Positions 53,548-63,180 of a stretch of 64,000 nucleotides of DNA are shown here, one piece after another. Below the pieces are notes generated by a model. The model was not told where the DNA came from and searched no databases. It saw only the letters and a list, made by a program, of their open reading frames with translations. A program made the translations under genes and the position numbers. The DNA comes from Ensifer sp. LC163 (GTDB lineage: Bacteria > Pseudomonadota > Alphaproteobacteria > Rhizobiales > Rhizobiaceae). The stretch spans positions 34,763 to 98,762 of the forward strand of contig NZ_MBSS01000016.1 in NCBI RefSeq assembly GCF_001695855.1, read 5' to 3'. How positions within the stretch are numbered: position 1 is the stretch's first letter; every line of letters starts with the position of its first letter.

Positions 53548-54228
53548 TCATCCCTTCGAAATTTCAAGCGCCCGCAGGACAAACCGTACGTGAAGATCCA
53601 GATCCGCGTCGATATCGCCGCCATCCGAAACCCGTTGCTCGACGAGGACCGGGTGGAGAAAAGAAATCATGGCCGTGATGATGCTTTGCGCGGTTTTGGA
53701 TGGATCTGCCGCAGGAAGCTCGGATGCCTTTTGGCCATCGTGAATGACGGCTTCGAGATCAGCCGTGAGTTGCTCAAAATAAGAGCGCGTGACCCGCCAA
53801 TTCTCACCGGCAGCTGCAACAAATAGGGCGTGGATATTTCTCTCTTCCGCCAGATGCCGTCGGATACGATAATGAAGTGTCTCGATGATTGCGACAAGCT
53901 TGACCCGAGCCGGTGCAGTGCTTCGCGCGATGTCACGTATGGCCTCGAGCGCCTGTTCAGCAAACCGGGCATAGAGACCATGGTCGATGGCCGCCCTCGT
54001 GGGGAAAAAGCGATAGACATTTGCCCGGCTCATGCCGAGCTCGTCAGCGATGTCGGCGACGTTCGTCTTCTGGTGACCGATGTGGCGGATATGTTTCTCC
54101 GCCACATCCAGGATTCGTTCACGGACTTCAGCTCTTGCACCGTCGTCTCCTATCACAGTCAGTGTATGGTGTGATGGGGCGATCAGGGGAAACACCGAAC
54201 GATACCTCCCCGGCTTGCGTAACGGCAT
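53548..54228 (-). CDS. TetR/AcrR-family regulator, last gene of the efflux operon
   Basis: 226 aa. I place the start at the ATG at 54228, which overlaps the RND pump stop (TGATG); this leaves about 30 residues before the helix-turn-helix. The HTH is typical: RERILDVAEKHIRHIGHQKTNVADIADELGMSRANVYRFFPTR. An alternative GTG start at 54156 would shorten it. The C-terminal domain is a ligand-binding helical bundle. It is co-transcribed with the pump genes, unlike the second, divergent TetR at 58551. Confidence 0.85.
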   Translation of the reverse strand: MPLRKPGRYRSVFPLIAPSHHTLTVIGDDGARAEVRERILDVAEKHIRHIGHQKTNVADIADELGMSRANVYRFFPTRAAIDHGLYARFAEQALEAIRDIARSTAPARVKLVAIIETLHYRIRRHLAEERNIHALFVAAAGENWRVTRSYFEQLTADLEAVIHDGQKASELPAADPSKTAQSIITAMISFLHPVLVEQRVSDGGDIDADLDLHVRFVLRALEISKG

Positions 54229-57200
54229 CACTCAGCTGCCAAGCGCAAGGGCAGTTTCGGCTCGTCAACCTTGGACTCCTCGTGCTCCTTATCTTCCGTC
54301 GGCTTGATCCGGAACCAGGCCGCATAGAGAGCCGGAAGGAAGAGCAGGATCATCACCGTGCCGACCGCCGTGCCACCGATCAATGTGTAGGCCATCGACC
54401 CCCAGAACACCGAGTGGGTCAGTGGAATGAAGGCGAGAACAGCTGCCAGTGCCGTCAAGATAACCGGACGTGTTCGTTGCACTGTCGCTTCGATGACGGC
54501 GTGATAGTCATCAAGACCTGCCGCTTGGTTCTCCTTGATCTGCTCCGTCAAAATGAGGGTATTGCGCATCAGGATACCGGCAAGGCCAATCAGACCCAGA
54601 ATGGCGTTGAAGCCGAAGGGCTGATTGAAGAGGAGCAGTGCCGGTACCACGCCGGCAAGGCCGAGCGGTGCTGTCAGCATCACCATGGTCATGGTCGACA
54701 GGCTGCGAACCTGCAGCACGATAACGATCAGCGTCGCGGCAATCATCATCGGAAAGATTTTGACGAGGGCGACGTTTGCCTTGAGCGACTCTTCGATATT
54801 GCCGCCCATTTCGATCCGATAGCCGACGGGCAGCGAGGCAATCAACGGCTGCAGGGCCTGCATTACCGCTTGCGAAACCTCAGGCGGCTGCGTCGCCTCG
54901 TTGATATCCGACCGAATGGTAATGACCGGGGTGCGGTCGCGGCGCTTCATGATCGGCTCCTCGAAGCTGACTTCCGAGTGACCGACCTGATCAAGCGGGA
55001 TTGCCCTTCCATCTCTGCTGATCAGCGAGAAGTCTGAGAGCCTCGAGGGATCGAGACGGTTTTCTCCACCGCTGCGCGCAACCACCGGGACATTGCGGAT
55101 ATTCTCACGGACCTGGGTGATGGGAACGCCGGTCAGCAGGAGCTGCAGCTGTTGAGCTGCTTCTGCGGGTGAAAGGCCGATGAGGTTGAGCCTTTCCTGG
55201 TCCGGGATGAAGCGGACAACGGGCGTGCGATTGCCCCAGTCGCGGTTGGCCTGGCGAACATCCGGGACGGATTTCATGATCGAGAGGGCTTCCTCCGAGA
55301 TTTGATAGAGCTTCTCGGGATCCGGCCCCATGATGCGAAACTCGACCGGAAACGGGGTGTAGGGGCCGAACACGAGTTGCGTGACACGCACGGATGCTTC
55401 CGGCGCAAGGCCGTCGGCGATTGCAGCGCGCATGCGATGCTTCAGCGCTTCACGGCCCTCGGCATCAGGAGTGAGGGCGACGATCTTGGCGAAAGCCGGG
55501 TCCGGAAGTTCAGGCGCCATGGCAAAGAAGAAGCGCGGCGCGCCCTGGCCGATATAGCTGGTGACGATCTTGGACTCGGGCTGCTCCTGCAGCCAGCGTT
55601 CGAGTTTTGCGACCGTGGCCGTGGTCGTTTTGATGCTCGTGCCTTCGGGCAGTCGAACCTCGACCAGGACTTCGGGGCGGTCCGAGGTCGGGAAGAATTG
55701 CTGCTTCACATTGCCCATTCCCACGACGGAAACCCCCATCGCGATGACAACGACGGCGCAGGTCAGAAACTTATGACGGACGGCGAACTTGATAATTGCA
55801 CGAAGGCGCTGGTAATTCGGTGTGCCGTAGATAGCGCCGTGACCGCCGCTCACGGGCTTGATGTCCGGAAGCATCTTGACGCCGAGATAAGGCGTGAACA
55901 CCACCGCGATGATCCAGGACACGATCAAAGCGAAGCCCACGACCCAGAAGATGTTACCGGCATATTCGCCGGCTGTTGATTTCGCAAAGCCGACCGGCAT
56001 CAGACCGATGATGGTGACGAGCGTGCCTGACAGCATAGGGGCCGCCGTATGGCTCCAGGCATAGGCGGCCGCCTTGATGCGATCCATGCCCTCTTCCATC
56101 TTCACCACCATAACCTCGATGGCGATGATGGCGTCGTCGACCAGAAGTCCGAGCGCCAGGATCAGAGCGCCGAGTGTGATGCGGTCGAAAAAGCGGCCGG
56201 TTTCCAGCATGATCAGGAAGACAACGGCAAGCGTCAGCGGCACAGCAAGCGCAACGACAATGCCGACGCGCCAGCCCAAAGCGATCAGACTCACGAACAG
56301 CACGACGCCAAGCGCCATGGCAAACTTCATCATGAATTCGCCGACGGCTTCCTGGATGTTGACCGCCTGGTCGCTGACCTTCGCCAGGCTCATGCCGAGA
56401 GGCAACGACTGGCTGATCGTGGCGGATCTTTCTTCAAGCGCCTTGCCGAGATCAAGGCCGTTCCAACCCGACTGCATCACGGCGCCGAGCATGATTGCAG
56501 GCTCGCCCTCATGACGGATAATGTAGGTCGCAGGATCTTGGTAGCCGCGGCGGATCTCCGCAAAATCGGAAAGCTTCAGCGTGCGGCCACCCGCCACGAT
56601 CGGCGTGTCAGCGATTGCCTGGATGTTGTTATAGGCGCCATCGAAGCGGATAAAGACTTGCGGGCCGCGTGTATCTATTGAGCCGGCGGGCGTGACGTTG
56701 TTCTGGTTCTGAAGGGCAGACGCAATGTCCTTTGCCGAGACGCCGAGCGTGGCGAGCTTGGCAAAGGAGAACTCGACGAAAATCTGTTCGGGCCGCTCGC
56801 CAAGAATATTGATCTTCTTGACGCCCGGGACATGCAGAAGATCCTGTCGGATCGTTTCAGCCTGACGAACAAGATCGCGCATGGGCATGCCCTTGGCTTT
56901 CAAGGCATAGAGGGCGAAGCTGACGTCCGAATACTCATCGTTCACGAAAGGCCCGAAGACTCCCGGCGGTAGACTTCTCGCCTCGTCGCCAAGTTTCTTG
57001 CGTGCCTGGTAAAACTCCTCCTCGACCGCGCTGGCCGGTGTGCTGTCCTTAAGGGTGACCGTCAAGTATGCGTAGCCAGGACGGGTGGTTGTCTCCACCC
57101 GGTCATACCAGGTCAGTTCCTGAATGCGTTTTTCCAGCGGCTCCGCGACGAGATCCTGCATTTCACGGGCTGTTGCGCCCGGCCATACGGCCGTGACGGT

Positions 57201-57341
57201 CATCGTCTTGATGGTGAAGGACGGATCTTCCGCGCGTCCGAGGCTAAGGAAGGCGTAGACGCCTGCGGCGGCCAAAAGGATGATGAAAAAGAGGGTGACT
57301 GCCCGCTCACGAACGGCGAGCGCGGAAAGATTGAAGGTCAT
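54228..57341 (-). CDS. RND-family efflux pump inner-membrane transporter
   Basis: 1037 aa, full length for a HAE1/AcrB-type pump. N-terminal membrane helix (RAVTLFFIILLAAAGVYAF), porter domain repeats, the LGLLVDDAIIAIEVMV segment of TM4 with the proton-relay aspartates, and the C-terminal half with GIVLRN-like GILMRNTLIL. Uses proton motive force to export drugs or lipids. It overlaps the membrane-fusion-protein gene by one base. Confidence 0.93.
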   Translation of the reverse strand: MTFNLSALAVRERAVTLFFIILLAAAGVYAFLSLGRAEDPSFTIKTMTVTAVWPGATAREMQDLVAEPLEKRIQELTWYDRVETTTRPGYAYLTVTLKDSTPASAVEEEFYQARKKLGDEARSLPPGVFGPFVNDEYSDVSFALYALKAKGMPMRDLVRQAETIRQDLLHVPGVKKINILGERPEQIFVEFSFAKLATLGVSAKDIASALQNQNNVTPAGSIDTRGPQVFIRFDGAYNNIQAIADTPIVAGGRTLKLSDFAEIRRGYQDPATYIIRHEGEPAIMLGAVMQSGWNGLDLGKALEERSATISQSLPLGMSLAKVSDQAVNIQEAVGEFMMKFAMALGVVLFVSLIALGWRVGIVVALAVPLTLAVVFLIMLETGRFFDRITLGALILALGLLVDDAIIAIEVMVVKMEEGMDRIKAAAYAWSHTAAPMLSGTLVTIIGLMPVGFAKSTAGEYAGNIFWVVGFALIVSWIIAVVFTPYLGVKMLPDIKPVSGGHGAIYGTPNYQRLRAIIKFAVRHKFLTCAVVVIAMGVSVVGMGNVKQQFFPTSDRPEVLVEVRLPEGTSIKTTTATVAKLERWLQEQPESKIVTSYIGQGAPRFFFAMAPELPDPAFAKIVALTPDAEGREALKHRMRAAIADGLAPEASVRVTQLVFGPYTPFPVEFRIMGPDPEKLYQISEEALSIMKSVPDVRQANRDWGNRTPVVRFIPDQERLNLIGLSPAEAAQQLQLLLTGVPITQVRENIRNVPVVARSGGENRLDPSRLSDFSLISRDGRAIPLDQVGHSEVSFEEPIMKRRDRTPVITIRSDINEATQPPEVSQAVMQALQPLIASLPVGYRIEMGGNIEESLKANVALVKIFPMMIAATLIVIVLQVRSLSTMTMVMLTAPLGLAGVVPALLLFNQPFGFNAILGLIGLAGILMRNTLILTEQIKENQAAGLDDYHAVIEATVQRTRPVILTALAAVLAFIPLTHSVFWGSMAYTLIGGTAVGTVMILLFLPALYAAWFRIKPTEDKEHEESKVDEPKLPLRLAAE

Positions 57342-58453
57342 CAGTTGGCCGCCTCTGCTTTTTCGACACTGGTCCGGATGCTCGCGCCATCGGTCAGAAG
57401 ATGCGCGCCAAGTGCAACTACCTCCTCTCCTGGCTTCAGCCCCGAGACGATCGCGTCTTCTTCTCCAAGCCGCTCGACTTTCAATTCCCGGAAGTGAACG
57501 CTCGACGATTTATCGTCGACGACCCAAATGCCTGTGCGAGTGCCGTCGTCCAAAAGGGCCCCGACCGGCACCTCGGCATGGGACTGCGCATCCTTATTGG
57601 GGATCTTGATCGTAACCGTTGCCCCCAAGGGCGCGGTTGCGGCATCTCCCTGCAGGACCCAACGGGTTTCATAGGTGCGGGTCCGAGGATCCGCGGCGGC
57701 TGACATTTGCCTCAGAACCGCCTTTTCCGCCGTGCTGCGGCCGTAGACGGTGGCGTGCGCGACAGCGTCAATCTCAGGTCTGAGAATTTCGGGAAGCCAG
57801 ACGAGTGCTTCGCGAGGTCCTGCTTTAGCGAGCCTTATGACCGGCTGACCGGCTGCGACGACCTGCCCCGGCTCGCCGAGTGTCTCCACAATGGTGCCAT
57901 CTGCGTCGGCAACAAGTAGCGTATAGGCGGCCTCGTTTTCGGCGACCTTCGCCTCCGCTTCCGCCGCAGCAAGCTGTGCTGTCGCAGTATCGAGCGCTGC
58001 TTTGGACTGTTCATACCTCTGCGGCGTTGCCGCCAAACCATTCTTGACGAGCACGCCATATCGCCTCTCGTCGGCTTGTGCTTGTATGAATGTTGCATTG
58101 GCAGCCGCAGCTGCATTGCGTTTGGCGGTCAAGGCCAAACGAAGATCTGTTTCGTCGATCCGCATCAGTGGCTGCCCGGCCTGCACCTCATCACCGAGAT
58201 CCACGAGCCGTTCAACGATCTTTCCCGCAACACGGAAGCCGAGATCGCTCTGCACGCGTGCGGCAATGGTTCCGGTAAAACTACGAGCCACAGTATCCGG
58301 CGTTCGTGCCTTTGTGACGCTCACGAAGGGAACGGCGGTTCGAGGATCAGCAGCTACCGCGACTTTTTCCGTGGGCCAAAAGACAAAAGCTGCAGCCGCA
58401 ACGCCGGCACTGGCCAGCAGAGCCGCGGAAGAGAGGAGAAAGTTCTTTTTCAT
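57341..58453 (-). CDS. RND efflux periplasmic adaptor (membrane fusion protein)
   Basis: 370 aa from the ATG at 58453, seven bases after GAAGGG. Signal anchor KKNFLLSSAALLASAGVAAAAFVFW. Biotinyl-lipoyl halves (GFRVAGKIVERLVDLGDEVQAGQPL and DGTIVETLGEPGQVVAAGQPV) flank a coiled coil (RNAAAAANATFIQAQADERR...). The beta-barrel and membrane-proximal domains complete the HlyD/AcrA architecture. It links the pump to an outer-membrane channel, which is not encoded in the window. Confidence 0.92.
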   Translation of the reverse strand: MKKNFLLSSAALLASAGVAAAAFVFWPTEKVAVAADPRTAVPFVSVTKARTPDTVARSFTGTIAARVQSDLGFRVAGKIVERLVDLGDEVQAGQPLMRIDETDLRLALTAKRNAAAAANATFIQAQADERRYGVLVKNGLAATPQRYEQSKAALDTATAQLAAAEAEAKVAENEAAYTLLVADADGTIVETLGEPGQVVAAGQPVIRLAKAGPREALVWLPEILRPEIDAVAHATVYGRSTAEKAVLRQMSAAADPRTRTYETRWVLQGDAATAPLGATVTIKIPNKDAQSHAEVPVGALLDDGTRTGIWVVDDKSSSVHFRELKVERLGEEDAIVSGLKPGEEVVALGAHLLTDGASIRTSVEKAEAAN

Positions 58454-58518
58454 GTGCTGACCCTTCTTGACGGTCGAGGTATTCGGAATAGATTGCATTC
58501 TAACTCTAAAAGGTATAT

Positions 58519-58536
58519 AGATGTCAACTGAAATCT
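58519..58536. promoter_or_regulatory. TetR operator between the efflux operon and its divergent regulator
   Basis: AGATGTCAACTGAAATCT, an 18-bp palindrome symmetric as AGAT-TCA--TGA-ATCT. It lies in the 97-bp gap between the divergent starts at 58453 and 58551, so it probably controls both. Shares AGATGTCA with the sites at 52020 and 52049. Confidence 0.7.
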
Positions 58537-58550
58537 AAAAGGAGACCCGG

Positions 58551-59135
58551 ATGAGAGTCAGTCGAGCCCAGGCCGAGGCAAACCGAGAAGCCGTGATCAA
58601 TGCGGCAAGCCGGCTCTTTCGTGAGCACGGTTTTGACGGGATTGGTCTCAAAGATCTGATGAAGGGGGCTGGCCTGACCCAGGGCGGCTTCTACAAGCAA
58701 TTCGAATCGAAGGACGATCTTGCCGCGCTTGCATCCAGACGCGCGATGGAGAGTGCGACGCGCAGATGGTCGTCCGTTGCAGCCTCAAGCTCGGAGCCGC
58801 TGCGCGCGGTCGTCGATCTCTATCTTTCGGCCGGTCACCGCGGAGAAACCGGGGATGGATGCCCTCTGGTCGCGCTCGGCTCGGACGCTGCTCGCCAAAG
58901 CCCTGAGGTTCGAACACCCTTCCAGGATGGCATCAAGGCTCACCTGCAGGTGCTGGAGGAATTGATGCCGGAGCAGGGTGAGCCCGACGCCGACGAAAAG
59001 GCCATGGTGGTGCTGTCCCTTATGGTCGGTGCGGTCACGCTCTCCCGGATCGTGACCGATGCGGATATGTCGGACCGCCTGCTCGAAGTGGCGGCCAATG
59101 AGGTGAAGCGTCTCGCCCCCCTCGACGGAGATTAG
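58551..59135 (+). CDS. TetR/AcrR-family regulator, divergent from the efflux operon
   Basis: 194 aa. HTH: VINAASRLFREHGFDGIGLKDLMKGAGLTQGGFYKQFESKDDL, with the GGFYxxFxSKDDL ending common in regulators of efflux and detoxification genes. Ribosome site AAGGAGA. It sits next to the AGATGTCA...ATCT palindrome and is the best candidate for the protein that binds it. It is followed by fabF 47 bp downstream, so these may be co-transcribed. Confidence 0.9.
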   Translation: MRVSRAQAEANREAVINAASRLFREHGFDGIGLKDLMKGAGLTQGGFYKQFESKDDLAALASRRAMESATRRWSSVAASSSEPLRAVVDLYLSAGHRGETGDGCPLVALGSDAARQSPEVRTPFQDGIKAHLQVLEELMPEQGEPDADEKAMVVLSLMVGAVTLSRIVTDADMSDRLLEVAANEVKRLAPLDGD

Positions 59136-59182
59136 GACACGGCCGCCCTGATCCCGCAAAACAGCAATATGTTGGAGTCGTC

Positions 59183-60460
59183 ATGCGTCGTATCGTCGTC
59201 ACAGGCATGGGAGCGCTTAGCCCGCTCGGTGCCAATGTTTCCAGCTCCTGGACACGGCTTATAGCCGGGAAGTCAGGCATTCGCCGCTTGCCGGATGAGG
59301 TTGTCAGTGATCTCCCCGCCAAGGTGGGTGGCGTTGTGCCATCCGTCATCGAGGATGCCGAAGCCGGATTTAATCCCGATCTCGTGCTGCCGCCGAAAGA
59401 TCAGCGCAAGGTCGATCGCTTCATTCTTTTTGCACTCGCAGCGGCTGAAGAGGCTCTCGCGCAGGCGCGCTGGAGGCCTACCTCGGAAGAGGACCGCCTG
59501 CGAACGGCGACGATTATCGCTTCCGGGATCGGCGGCTTTCCTGCCATAACAGACGCGGTCCGGACCGTTGACCAGAAGGGACCGCGACGCTTGTCGCCCT
59601 TCACCATTCCATCGTTTCTCGTCAATCTGGCAGCGGGTCAGGTATCAATCAGACATGGGTTCAAAGGCCCTCTCGGCGCGCCTGTGACAGCATGTGCGGC
59701 GGGCGTTCAGGCCATCGGAGATGCTGCTCGGCTTATTCGTGCCAACGAGGCTGACATCGCGGTTTGCGGCGGGTCGGAAGCCTGCATGAATATCGTGAGC
59801 CTTGGCGGCTTCGCCGCCGCGCGGTCTCTGTCCGCCGGATTCAACGACACCCCTGAACTGGCATCGCGGCCATTCGACATGCTCCGCGACGGCTTCGTCA
59901 TGGGCGAAGGTGCCGGAGTGCTAGTTATCGAATCCCTCAGCCATGCGCTGGCGCGCGGCGCCGAGCCGCTGGCCGAACTGGTCGGCTATGGCACGACGGC
60001 CGATGCCCACCACATCACCTCCGGTCCCGAGGACGGGTCCGGCGCGGCAAGGGCCATGCAGATTGCGATCAAGCAGGCAGGCATCTCCCCGCACGAGATC
60101 CAGCACCTGAATGCGCATGCCACCTCAACTCCGGTCGGGGACCGCGGGGAACTAGCGGCAATCAAGACGGTGTTCGGGACGGCGTCAGAGGTAGCAGTGA
60201 GCGGCACGAAATCCGCGACCGGTCATCTGCTCGGTGCCGCCGGTGGACTGGAGGCGATCTTTGCGATCATGGCTCTCCGAAACCAGATTGCGCCGCCAAC
60301 GCTGAACCTGAACGCACCCGACCCCGCCAGCGACGGCATTGACATCGTTGCAAAGGTGGCCCGGCCGATGCCCATGAACTACGCGATCACCAATGGGTTC
60401 GGGTTTGGCGGCGTGAATGCCAGTGCTCTGTTCAAGCGCTGGCCCGGGAAAGCGGCATAG
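59183..60460 (+). CDS. fabF: Beta-ketoacyl-ACP synthase II (FabF paralogue)
   Basis: 425 aa. Cys-His-His triad of KAS II: Cys171 (VTACAAGVQAIGD), His312 (NAHATSTPVGD) and His348 (GTKSATGHLLGAAG). The N-terminus RRIVVTGMGALSPLG is standard. It extends acyl-ACP chains by condensation with malonyl-ACP. Here it lies beside a TetR/efflux system rather than in the fab cluster, so it is probably an accessory copy for a special fatty acid. Confidence 0.92.
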   Translation: MRRIVVTGMGALSPLGANVSSSWTRLIAGKSGIRRLPDEVVSDLPAKVGGVVPSVIEDAEAGFNPDLVLPPKDQRKVDRFILFALAAAEEALAQARWRPTSEEDRLRTATIIASGIGGFPAITDAVRTVDQKGPRRLSPFTIPSFLVNLAAGQVSIRHGFKGPLGAPVTACAAGVQAIGDAARLIRANEADIAVCGGSEACMNIVSLGGFAAARSLSAGFNDTPELASRPFDMLRDGFVMGEGAGVLVIESLSHALARGAEPLAELVGYGTTADAHHITSGPEDGSGAARAMQIAIKQAGISPHEIQHLNAHATSTPVGDRGELAAIKTVFGTASEVAVSGTKSATGHLLGAAGGLEAIFAIMALRNQIAPPTLNLNAPDPASDGIDIVAKVARPMPMNYAITNGFGFGGVNASALFKRWPGKAA

Positions 60461-60501
60461 GCATACACGAGCAATTACGCACGAGGCTAGGACGGATAAT
60501 A

Positions 60502-61497
60502 ATGATGCATCCCCTACAGAAAACGGCAGGCTGGAAGCCCAAGATCACCGTAATCGGTGTTGGAGGTGGCGGCGGAAACGCAGTCGACAACATGATCGCG
60601 CAGGACTTATCAGGTGTGGATTTTCTGGTTGCCAACACCGACGCTCAGGCGCTCGTTAAGTCGAAGGCGCCGCGGATCGTGCAACTCGGCCTGGAGATTA
60701 CCGAGGGTCTGGGTGCCGGCTCGCTCCCCGCCATTGGCCGTGCCGCTGCGGAAGAATCGATCGACGAGATCATGGAGCATCTCGCAGGTTACCATATGTG
60801 CTTTCTGGCCGCCGGCATGGGCGGCGGCACTGGCACAGGGGCAGCGCCCGTTATCGCCCGTGCCGCACGTCAGGCCGGCATCCTCACGGTCGCCGTCGTC
60901 ACGGAACCGTTTGTCTTCGAAGGCTCGCACCGTTTGCGCCAAGCCAAGGAAGGTATAGAGCAACTTCTCGAATGCGCCGACACCGTTATCGCCGTTCCAA
61001 ACCAGAGCCTTTTCCGCCTCTCCAGCCCACATACGACCCTTGCCGCCGCGTTCGCCACGGCTGACGCCGTGCTCTACGCAGGTGTAAGCTCGATCGTCGA
61101 TCTGATCTTGAAGGAAGGGTTGGTCAATCTCGATTTCGCCGATGTGAAAGCGGTCATGCGGGACATGGGCATGGCCGTGATGGGCACCGGAGAAGCTGCT
61201 GGCCCGGGCAGAGCGACTGCCGCCGCGAAAGCAGCCCTGGAAAATCCGCTCTTCGGCGACGCGATGCTCAAAGATGCCAGAGGGGTTCTCGTCTCGATCT
61301 CGGCCGGTCGAGATCTGACACTGTTCGAAGTCGACGAAGCGGCCGGCCGGATTCGCGAGGAGGTCGATGAGAATGCCGAGATCATCTTTGGGGCGACGTT
61401 CGACGAGACCCTCGGTGACAGGATGCGGGTGTCGGTCGTCGCCACCGGCCTTGGGTTGACGGCCCGAATGCCTTTGCTTGTCGAACAGGTCGCCTGA
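60502..61497 (+). CDS. ftsZ2: Short FtsZ homologue (FtsZ2 type, no C-terminal tail)
   Basis: 331 aa. Tubulin/FtsZ GTPase with VIGVGGGGGNAVDNM, the signature GGGTGTG (107-113), and the T7 region VNLDFADVKAVM. The sequence stops right after the GTPase and activation domains, with no linker and no conserved C-terminal peptide for FtsA/ZipA binding. Rhizobia have such a second, dispensable FtsZ. It lies 42 bp after fabF and may be co-transcribed. Confidence 0.92.
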   Translation: MMHPLQKTAGWKPKITVIGVGGGGGNAVDNMIAQDLSGVDFLVANTDAQALVKSKAPRIVQLGLEITEGLGAGSLPAIGRAAAEESIDEIMEHLAGYHMCFLAAGMGGGTGTGAAPVIARAARQAGILTVAVVTEPFVFEGSHRLRQAKEGIEQLLECADTVIAVPNQSLFRLSSPHTTLAAAFATADAVLYAGVSSIVDLILKEGLVNLDFADVKAVMRDMGMAVMGTGEAAGPGRATAAAKAALENPLFGDAMLKDARGVLVSISAGRDLTLFEVDEAAGRIREEVDENAEIIFGATFDETLGDRMRVSVVATGLGLTARMPLLVEQVA

Positions 61498-61586
61498 CGT
61501 CCGTCATCGCCTCGTCGTGATAGCGCGACCATCGGCCTCCAGAGACAGCGAGCTGCGAAACCTTAAACCAGTGCAGGAGTGACACG

Positions 61587-61784
61587 ATGTTGAAACGCAT
61601 TCTCGCGAAATGGAGGATCTGGGAGGAAGCCCTCAATGGGATCGATGACCTGCATGGGGATCATCTTATGAACCTGGAGAAACGTGTACTTAGCCTTGAG
61701 CGGGAAATGGCGGGAGTGCGGGGAAACCTGCACCCCGAATCCTCGATCGAGCGGGAGTTGTCCCTAGATAACCCCCATACCTGA
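61587..61784 (+). CDS. Small coiled protein downstream of ftsZ2
   Basis: 65 aa with a CAGGAG ribosome site. A basic and Trp-containing N-terminus (MLKRILAKWRIWEEALNG) is followed by a heptad-like helix (LMNLEKRVLSLEREMAGV). No family recognised. Proximity to ftsZ2 (90 bp) makes it a possible membrane or FtsZ-associated adaptor, but this is only inference. Confidence 0.5.
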   Translation: MLKRILAKWRIWEEALNGIDDLHGDHLMNLEKRVLSLEREMAGVRGNLHPESSIERELSLDNPHT

Positions 61785-61951
61785 ACCTGGCCAGCGGACC
61801 GCTACCGTGCGAAGCGCCCTTGCCAGTGCTAAGACAAGAGATCGAGCGCCGTGGTGACGTCGTTTGTAAGCGACGTCCCACACCCACGTTGCTTGGATGA
61901 ACTCTTCGCGGTGCTAGAGGCATTGAGCGTTTAGCGCCCGGCTCAATGTGG

Positions 61952-62329
61952 TCACGTCGATTTTTTTATCTCCAGCCGGTCTCTGCGCATGTAGGCCCAA
62001 TCAATGAGTTCGGCCATTGCGGGTCCCAGGGCCTTGCCCATCTCGGTCAGCGCGTAATCCACCTTCGGCGGCACCTGAGGATAGACGGTTCGGGTCACTA
62101 CACCGTCCTTCTCCAGTTCCTTCAGTTGCTGGATAAGCATCTTCTGGTTCACGCCTTCGCAACGTCTTTCGAGTTCGGAAAAACGAAGTGGCTCCTTAGC
62201 TCCAAACAACTGGCAGATGATGACGATCTTCCACTTGCCCTCCAGCACGCGCAGGGCGTCCGTGGTTGCTTCCGCCCATTTGAGATGCTGTTGAGGGTCG
62301 CCGCACTTCCAGTCCCGATCCTGCGCCAT
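61952..62329 (-). CDS. HxlR-family transcriptional regulator
   Basis: 125 aa, single winged-helix domain: LEGKWKIVIICQLFGAKEPLRFSELERR, NQKMLIQQLKELEKDGVV, YALTEMGKALGPAMAELIDW. One Cys (WKCGD) near the N-terminus could sense redox or electrophiles, as in HypR/YodB. Divergent from the NADP-binding reductase 94 bp away, which it likely controls. Confidence 0.9.
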   Translation of the reverse strand: MAQDRDWKCGDPQQHLKWAEATTDALRVLEGKWKIVIICQLFGAKEPLRFSELERRCEGVNQKMLIQQLKELEKDGVVTRTVYPQVPPKVDYALTEMGKALGPAMAELIDWAYMRRDRLEIKKST

Positions 62330-62423
62330 ACTTACCTTTTGGTGGGTAGCCCACTTATCCGTCAGTTCTTGTCGATACCGCAGTATCTATTATCTTGGTG
62401 GGCGGAACAACAGGAGCATCAGC

Positions 62424-63170
62424 ATGAAAATCGGCATCATCGGCATTGGCAATATCGGCGGCACCCTTGCGCGCAAGCTTGCATCTGCGGGGCATGAGGT
62501 CAGGGTAGCCAATTCCAAGGGGGCTGAAGATGTGCGGCCGTTTGCGGAGGAGATTGGAGCCGCGGCGACGGACACGCACGGGGCTGTATCCGGCGCGGAT
62601 TTGGTCATTATGTCCATTCCGCTTCCCGCTATCGAAAAGCTGCCGAAAGACCTCTTCAAAGACGTGCCCGCAAGCATACCGGTCGTGGATACCAGCAACT
62701 ACTATCCTGGGCTGCGAGACCCTCAAATCGCCGACCTTGATGCAGGCGAGGTCGAAAGTATCTGGGTATCTAGACAGCTCGGCCGCCCCGTCATCAAGGC
62801 GTTCAACAACATCCTTGCGCATTCCCTGTCGGAACTCGATCAGCCGGAAGGCTCGGCCGGTCGGCTGGCAGTCGCGGTCGCTGGGGACGACACGGACGCC
62901 AAGCAACTCGTCATGGGCATTGTCGACGACGTTGGCTTCGATCCGGTCGATGGTGGGCCATTGGAGGAATCGTGGCGGCAGCAACCCTCGACGCCAGGGT
63001 ATTGCTGCGATTACGACGCGGTCACCATGCGCAAGGCACTCAATGCTGCGGTAAAGGGTGAAGCGCCCAGGAAGCGTGACCAGCTCATGAGCAAGATGGG
63101 GGCGCTCGGACCGAACCCTACCCACGACGACGTGGTGGCAATGAACCGCTCGCTGAACCCGCTGACCTGA
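62424..63170 (+). CDS. NAD(P)-binding F420-reductase-like oxidoreductase
   Basis: 248 aa. The Rossmann start KIGIIGIGNIGGTLARKLASAGHEVRVANS marks the NADPH-binding F420-reductase/DUF-type family (PF03807). The middle has VIKAFNNILAHSL and the end AVAVAGDDTDAKQLVMGIVDDVGFDPVDGGPLEES. Members reduce quinones, F420 or aldehydes. Divergent from an HxlR regulator, a common arrangement for such reductases. Confidence 0.88.
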   Translation: MKIGIIGIGNIGGTLARKLASAGHEVRVANSKGAEDVRPFAEEIGAAATDTHGAVSGADLVIMSIPLPAIEKLPKDLFKDVPASIPVVDTSNYYPGLRDPQIADLDAGEVESIWVSRQLGRPVIKAFNNILAHSLSELDQPEGSAGRLAVAVAGDDTDAKQLVMGIVDDVGFDPVDGGPLEESWRQQPSTPGYCCDYDAVTMRKALNAAVKGEAPRKRDQLMSKMGALGPNPTHDDVVAMNRSLNPLT

Positions 63171-63180
63171 CGTGCGCACC

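Noticed and set aside
53913..55037. Plus-strand open frame of 374 codons opposite the TetR and RND genes
   Set aside because: Opposite two well-supported genes; no ribosome site and no domain.
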